A stretch of DNA of 64,000 bases from Flexivirga meconopsidis (GTDB lineage: Bacteria; Actinomycetota; Actinomycetes; Actinomycetales; Dermatophilaceae). The translations under genes were made by a program, and so were the position numbers. A model generated the notes under the pieces. It made no database searches. It saw only the letters and a program-made list of their open reading frames with translations, and was not told where the DNA came from. Shown here one piece after another: positions 60,523 through 64,000 of this stretch (positions are counted from its first letter, which is position 1; each line of letters starts with the position of its first letter). The stretch covers positions 372,001 through 436,000 of the forward strand of contig NZ_JAOBQJ010000001.1 in assembly GCF_026162425.1 (NCBI RefSeq), given 5' to 3'.

Positions 60523-61160
60523 ATGCGGCTGATCGTTGGTATGACTGGCGCAACGGGTGCACCGTTTGGGGTAGCGCTCCTTGAGGCCCTGGCCGATATC
60601 AACCGGCAATGTCGCCTCGCCGGCCGCGAGCAGGCGGTCGAGACCTATCTCATCATGACTCGATGGGCCCGGACGACGGTTCAGTTGGAAACCTCTCTGA
60701 CCGCGGCTGAAGTGGCGTCGATGGCCGACCACTGCTTTGGTCCGGAGGATCAGACCGCGCTCGTTTCCTCGGGGTCGTTCAAACGGAGGGGATGGTCATC
60801 ATCCCCTGCAGCATGAAGAGCCTGGCCGGCATTCGCAGCGGTTACGCGGATGGCCTACTTGGTCGCGCTGCGGATGTGGTCCTCAAGGAAGGGCGCAGGC
60901 TGGTGCTGGTTCCTCGCGAGTCGCCCCTGAACGAGATCCATCTGGAGAACATGCTTGCTCTGGCCAGGATGGGCGTTCGCATCGTGCCGCCCATGCCTGC
61001 GTTCTACAACCACCCAGAGACGGTCCAAGACATCGTCGACCACACCGTAAGCCGGGTGCTCGATCAGTTTGGCTTGCCCGCGCCGCACGCCCGTCGTTGG
61101 GCGGGCCTGAAAGACACAAGAAAGCTGGAGGTAAATGCTCGTGAAAAGCAAGGTATTTGA
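60523..61160 (+). pseudogene. vdcB: UbiX/VdcB-like flavin prenyltransferase with frameshift
   Basis: The first frame (60523-60816) starts MRLIVGMTGATGAPFGVALLE, the FMN-binding beginning of UbiX-type subunits, and runs to SSGSFK. The remainder (MVIIPCSMKSLAGIRSGYADGLLGRAADVVLKEGR to the C-terminus) lies in another frame ending at 61160. One extra A at 60781-60783 would restore SFKTEGMVIIPCS, the family sequence. VdcB/UbiX makes the prenylated FMN cofactor for the UbiD-type subunit. If the deletion is real, the decarboxylase needs a UbiX from elsewhere in the genome. Confidence 0.85.
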
Positions 61161-62577
61161 TGATCTGCGTGGCTTTTTGTCCGAGCTGGACAGGCAGGGC
61201 CAACTGCTGCGCATTTCCGAAGAAGTAACCGCTGAACCCGATATTGCCGCAGCGGCCAACGCCGCCGCGCGTCTCGGCGATACCGCGCCAGCACTCATGT
61301 TCGACAATGTTGCCGGGTTCATCAAAGCCCAGATTGCGGTCGGAGTCCACGGGTCGTGGCGCAATCACGCACTAGCCCTTGGCCTGCCCATGGAGACCAG
61401 CATGAGGGATCAGGTCGCAGAGTTCATTCGCAGGTGGGAGACGTTTCCGGTTGCACCGGAGCGGCGAGACGACCCCCCGTGGGCGGAGAATAGTGCAGAA
61501 GGAGATGAAATCGACCTCTTCTCGTTGTTGCCACTCTTTCGTCTCAACGACGGTGATGGTGGATTCTATCTCGACAAGGCTCCAGTGATATCCCGAGACC
61601 CGGAGGATCCTGACAACTTCGGTAAACAGAATGTCGGCATATATCGAATGCAGGTCAAGGGAGCACGCAGACTTGGGCTGCAGCCGGTCCCGATGCACGA
61701 CATCGCCTTGCAGCTCACCAAAGCGGAAGAACGCGGCGAAGATTTGCCGATCGCCATCGCGGTAGGAAACGACCCCGTGATCACAATGATGGCTGGTACA
61801 CCGCTCGAATACGACCAGTCAGAATATGAGATGGCTGGTGCATTGCGACAGTCGCCGTATCCGATTAGCAGTGCCCCGCTCACTGGTTTTGATGTTCCGT
61901 GGGGGGCCGAGGTTGTATTGGAAGGGGTCATCGAAGGGAGAACACGTGAACTTGAAGGGCCCTTCGGCGAGTTCACGGGCCACTATTCGGGGGGCCGGAA
62001 AATGCCGGTGGTGCGCATTGACCGAGTCTCCTACCGGACGGACCCCATATTCGAGACGCTCTATCTCGGAATGCCGTGGACGGAAATCGATTTTCTCATC
62101 GGCCCCGCCACCTGTGTGCCGCTTTATCAGCAACTCAAGGCCGAGTATCCCGAGGTGCAGGCCGTGAACGCGATGTACACGCACGGGCTCCTCGCGATCA
62201 TATCCACCAAGAAGCGCTACGGTGGCTTTGCCAAGGCGGTAGGAGTCCGGGCGATGACGACCCCGCACGGACTCGGCTATGTCAAAATGGCAATTGTTGT
62301 CGACGAGGACATCGACCCGTTCAATCTGCCGCAGGTCATGTGGGCTCTGTCGACCAAGGTCAACCCCGATGGCGACCTGGTGCAACTTCCCAAGATGTCG
62401 GTAATGAACCTGGATCCGTCCGCAGTGCCGCCGGGCATCAGCGACAAGCTGGTTATAGACGCGACGACTCCGGTGGCCCCCGACGTTCGTGGTCATTACG
62501 GACAGGCGGCCCATGACCTACCTGAGACGGCACAGTGGGTTACCCGACTCAACGCCATGCTGGCGGATCGCATTTAA
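61135..62577 (+). CDS. vdcC: UbiD-family hydroxyarylic acid decarboxylase, C subunit
   Basis: 480 residues. UbiD catalytic residues are in place: Arg171 in NVGIYRMQV, and Glu274 and Glu279 in LEGPFGEFTGHY. The sequence resembles the VdcC/ShdC/BsdC group that reversibly decarboxylates vanillate or 4-hydroxybenzoate using prenyl-FMN. RBS GGAGGT precedes ATG 61135, which overlaps the end of the B subunit gene. Start, operon position and partner D subunit all fit the three-subunit enzyme. Which aromatic acid it uses cannot be told. Confidence 0.93.
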   Translation: MLVKSKVFDDLRGFLSELDRQGQLLRISEEVTAEPDIAAAANAAARLGDTAPALMFDNVAGFIKAQIAVGVHGSWRNHALALGLPMETSMRDQVAEFIRRWETFPVAPERRDDPPWAENSAEGDEIDLFSLLPLFRLNDGDGGFYLDKAPVISRDPEDPDNFGKQNVGIYRMQVKGARRLGLQPVPMHDIALQLTKAEERGEDLPIAIAVGNDPVITMMAGTPLEYDQSEYEMAGALRQSPYPISSAPLTGFDVPWGAEVVLEGVIEGRTRELEGPFGEFTGHYSGGRKMPVVRIDRVSYRTDPIFETLYLGMPWTEIDFLIGPATCVPLYQQLKAEYPEVQAVNAMYTHGLLAIISTKKRYGGFAKAVGVRAMTTPHGLGYVKMAIVVDEDIDPFNLPQVMWALSTKVNPDGDLVQLPKMSVMNLDPSAVPPGISDKLVIDATTPVAPDVRGHYGQAAHDLPETAQWVTRLNAMLADRI

Positions 62578-62601
62578 CTGATCAACCTAGAGGAGTAGAT
62601 C

Positions 62602-62847
62602 ATGAATACAGATAATCAACCCTGCCCGCGCTGCCCGGACGGCACCGCCACTGTCGCGACCGTTTCGCCGAGCGGCAATATTTGGACGGTCTACATGTGC
62701 CGCGTGTGTCACTTCAGCTGGCGTTCGACCGAGCCCAAGCGACGCACTGAATCCGCGCTCTACCCGGAGGCATTCCGCCTCACCGCCGCCGATATGGCGG
62801 CAGCTCCGGATGTACCTGCAGTGCCGCCGCTCCGGCGGAATCCGTGA
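62602..62847 (+). CDS. vdcD: hydroxyarylic acid decarboxylase, D subunit
   Basis: 81 residues. Two cysteine pairs, Cys8/Cys11 in CPRC and Cys33/Cys36 in CRVC, suggest a zinc ribbon. WTVYMCRVCHFSWRSTEP and YPEAFRLTAADMAAAPDVP are typical of VdcD/BsdD subunits, small proteins needed for activity in the three-subunit enzymes. RBS AGAGGAG precedes ATG. The stop overlaps the next start as GTGA. Confidence 0.93.
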   Translation: MNTDNQPCPRCPDGTATVATVSPSGNIWTVYMCRVCHFSWRSTEPKRRTESALYPEAFRLTAADMAAAPDVPAVPPLRRNP

Positions 62848-63107
62848 GTCCGCATCGCACGACCATGTGGGAGACGGTCGCCGCCGAGGACGCACTGGAT
62901 CGACTGCTCAGCTGGATATCCGGATCGGCCGTACCGTCATTGTTGGCACGCGATCCTGACTGTGTTGTCCAGCTTTACCGCTCCGCGGACGAGCGGGTTG
63001 TCATCATCGCGACGGGAAGCGTCAGCGCTCCAGTGATACCCGCGCCACCGGTCGCGCTGACGCAACGAGCAGCACATCAGTGGAACTTCGAGCCCCTACC
63101 GGTGTGA
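62844..63107 (+). CDS. unrecognised small protein in the decarboxylase operon
   Basis: 87 residues from GTG 62844, which overlaps the vdcD stop (GTGA), so translation is coupled. Apparent layout: a helical N-terminus (WETVAAEDALDRLLSWISG), then beta-strand-like segments (CVVQLYRSADERVVIIATGS) and a Pro-rich tail. No family recognised and no cysteine cluster apart from a single Cys. Its fixed position suggests a role in the enzyme or in handling its substrate, but this is inference. Confidence 0.6.
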   Translation: MSPHRTTMWETVAAEDALDRLLSWISGSAVPSLLARDPDCVVQLYRSADERVVIIATGSVSAPVIPAPPVALTQRAAHQWNFEPLPV

Positions 63108-63198
63108 GCCGCGAGTGATGCAGCGGCCGGCGTGCCGCACGGCGTCGACCTCAGTTGGCCGGGGCTGCCACCCGTCGGTCGCGCCCGACAATGGACCC

Positions 63199-63681
63199 AT
63201 GCGCGCGTTCAGGTCAGGGTCGGCGGTGGTCCTCATGGTCGTCATGTCCGGGTGTGGTTCACCAGGATCGGGGCCGTACAGCGAAGGCTCGACAGTTGCT
63301 TCGCAGGCGAGAATGCCGGCCGGTGGGGCGGCTGCGGCCCGCTCGTCAGACGCGTCGGACGTGACGAGCGCGCCCCCGCCATACATTGCGAAGGTGGTGT
63401 GGGTCGAGCTGCGCAGCGGGCGGAGCCTGCAGGTCTACCCGACCGCAAGCGGGCGACGCGCGACCGATCCCGGTGCCGAGAGCGACGCCTGGGCGGAAGT
63501 GGTCCGCCGAGCGCCGGATGCCGAAAGCCCAGGAATGCGAGCGCAATTCGACTGCCACTGGCAGCTGGCTAGGCTTGCGGATCCGACCAAGGCGAGTTGG
63601 AACCTCGAGCCTTGGCGGCCGGTAGTGTCGGGCAAGGTGCTCTACGACACGAGGTGTAATCCGGGCGGTCCCGAAGTGTGA
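63199..63681 (+). CDS. lipoprotein with DUF2599-like domain
   Basis: 160 residues. The signal peptide ends in the lipobox VMSGC. After a disordered Ala/Ser stretch, the C-terminal 90 residues (VVWVELRSGRSLQVYPTASGRR, SDAWAEVVRRAP, GMRAQFDCHWQLA, WNLEPWRP, TRCNPG) match the DUF2599 pattern seen in actinobacterial exported proteins. ATG 63199 has a GACAAT box 6 bases upstream, a leaderless-like signal; the frame continues upstream without support. Function unknown. Confidence 0.8.
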   Translation: MRAFRSGSAVVLMVVMSGCGSPGSGPYSEGSTVASQARMPAGGAAAARSSDASDVTSAPPPYIAKVVWVELRSGRSLQVYPTASGRRATDPGAESDAWAEVVRRAPDAESPGMRAQFDCHWQLARLADPTKASWNLEPWRPVVSGKVLYDTRCNPGGPEV

Positions 63682-63690
63682 CCGCCCGGA
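63660..63690. terminator. hairpin terminator overlapping the lipoprotein stop
   Basis: TCCGGGCGGTC (63660-63670) and GACCGCCCGGA (63680-63690) with a 9-base loop; the stop codon lies at the loop edge. It separates convergent genes. Confidence 0.75.
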
Positions 63691-63704
63691 TCGCGCGCCT
63701 CAGA

Positions 63705-64000
63705 TCACTGCTGATCCGAGCCGCTCTGGTCTTCCTTTTCGGCCTCGGCGAGCTTGGCGCGCACCTCGTCCATCGGCAGTTTGCGCACCTGCTCGATGAG
63801 TGAGTTCAGCTCCCGCGCCGGCAGTGCGCCGGGTTGGGCGAAGACGAGGATGCCCTCGCGGAACGCCATGAGCGTCGGGATGGAGGTGATGTTGAGCGCC
63901 TGGCCGAGCGCGGGCTCTGCGTCGGTGTCGACCTTGGCGAAGGTGATGTCGGGGTTCTGCTCCGACGCGTCCTCGAAGACCGGCGCGAACATCTTGCACG
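63705..64000 (-). CDS. thioredoxin-like protein, C-terminal part
   Basis: The gene continues past the right edge. The visible 98 residues begin CKMFAPVFEDAS, the end of a thioredoxin CxxC active site, then FAKVDTDAEPALGQALNITSIPTLMAFREG with the cis-Pro, and a charged C-terminal tail (about 20 residues) beyond the usual thioredoxin fold. Met and Phe replace common residues after the active site, so it belongs to an atypical thioredoxin group. Confidence 0.9.
   Translation of the reverse strand, partial: CKMFAPVFEDASEQNPDITFAKVDTDAEPALGQALNITSIPTLMAFREGILVFAQPGALPARELNSLIEQVRKLPMDEVRAKLAEAEKEDQSGSDQQ

Noticed and set aside
1-64000. tRNA, rRNA, CRISPR arrays or insertion sequences
   Set aside because: No tRNA-like cloverleaf, no rRNA segment, no regularly spaced repeats and no transposase were seen.

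Overview
The window is high-GC DNA (by eye around 68-70 % G+C) from an actinobacterium. Supporting signs are frequent GTG starts, ATGA/GTGA start-stop overlaps, many leaderless promoters with a TANNNT box 6-8 nt before the start codon, and actinobacterial families (DUF5926, DUF4446, a fused CydD-CydC, Pls/PosA-type synthetase, RNase Sa-type RNase). A member of the Micrococcales such as a Dermacoccaceae relative is plausible, but the sequence alone does not settle it. About 62 genes are packed with almost no free space. No gene-free stretch exceeds 300 bases; the longest (49723-49976, 60277-60522, 12926-13146, 59201-59403) hold promoters, operators or nothing I recognise.

Layout. 1-5.9 kb: cytochrome bd oxidase operon (cydA partial, cydB, fused cydD-cydC assembly transporter) ending in a BlaI-type repressor, with an M56 membrane peptidase convergent to it. 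6.9-13 kb: a membrane-anchored beta-propeller protein, a TetR regulator, a photolyase and a MurE-like ligase. 13.1-14.5 kb: a small secreted hydrophobic protein, a winged-helix regulator and a four-helix membrane protein. 14.7-25.9 kb: metabolic and housekeeping genes (aldo/keto reductase with its MerR regulator, GDPD, anti-sigma-type ATPase, P1 peptidase, DUF5926, GntR, TauE, a phosphatase-like membrane protein, DUF4446, MFS, pheA). 25.9-30.6 kb: class F-like sortase, then an alkane-degradation operon (AlkB-rubredoxin fusion, 3Fe-4S ferredoxin, ferredoxin reductase, TetR regulator) behind a palindromic operator. 30.7-41.9 kb: lipid kinase, serS, a histidine kinase / membrane protein / response regulator set, a NatAB-like exporter, HAD phosphatase, SpoU methyltransferase. 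41.9-49.7 kb: copper chaperone and CsoR, a secreted RNase, purB, VOC proteins, a low-molecular-weight phosphatase, galT-galK, and a DUF4282-like protein. 49.9-53.9 kb: a TetR gene with a frameshift, an MMPL exporter and a lipoprotein. 54.0-59.2 kb: an M1 metallopeptidase translationally coupled to a 1292-residue Pls/PosA-like non-ribosomal peptide synthetase.

59.4-63.1 kb looks acquired. Base composition is visibly lower in G+C, and the GTATG(A/C/G)C motif that recurs every 0.6 kb elsewhere is nearly absent. It carries an AraC regulator divergent from a hydroxyarylic-acid decarboxylase operon (UbiX-like B subunit, UbiD-like C subunit, small zinc-ribbon-like D subunit) plus an unrecognised fourth gene coupled to it. 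The B subunit reading frame is broken by one missing base. The window ends with a DUF2599-like lipoprotein and the C-terminal part of a thioredoxin-like gene.

The most promising leads are the frameshifted prenyl-FMN synthase in an otherwise intact decarboxylase island with an orphan fourth gene, the Pls/PosA-M1 peptidase pair, the genome-wide-looking GTATGVC motif, 10-bp-periodic repeats upstream of galT and the photolyase, and the secreted hydrophobic protein with a repeat-bearing leader.
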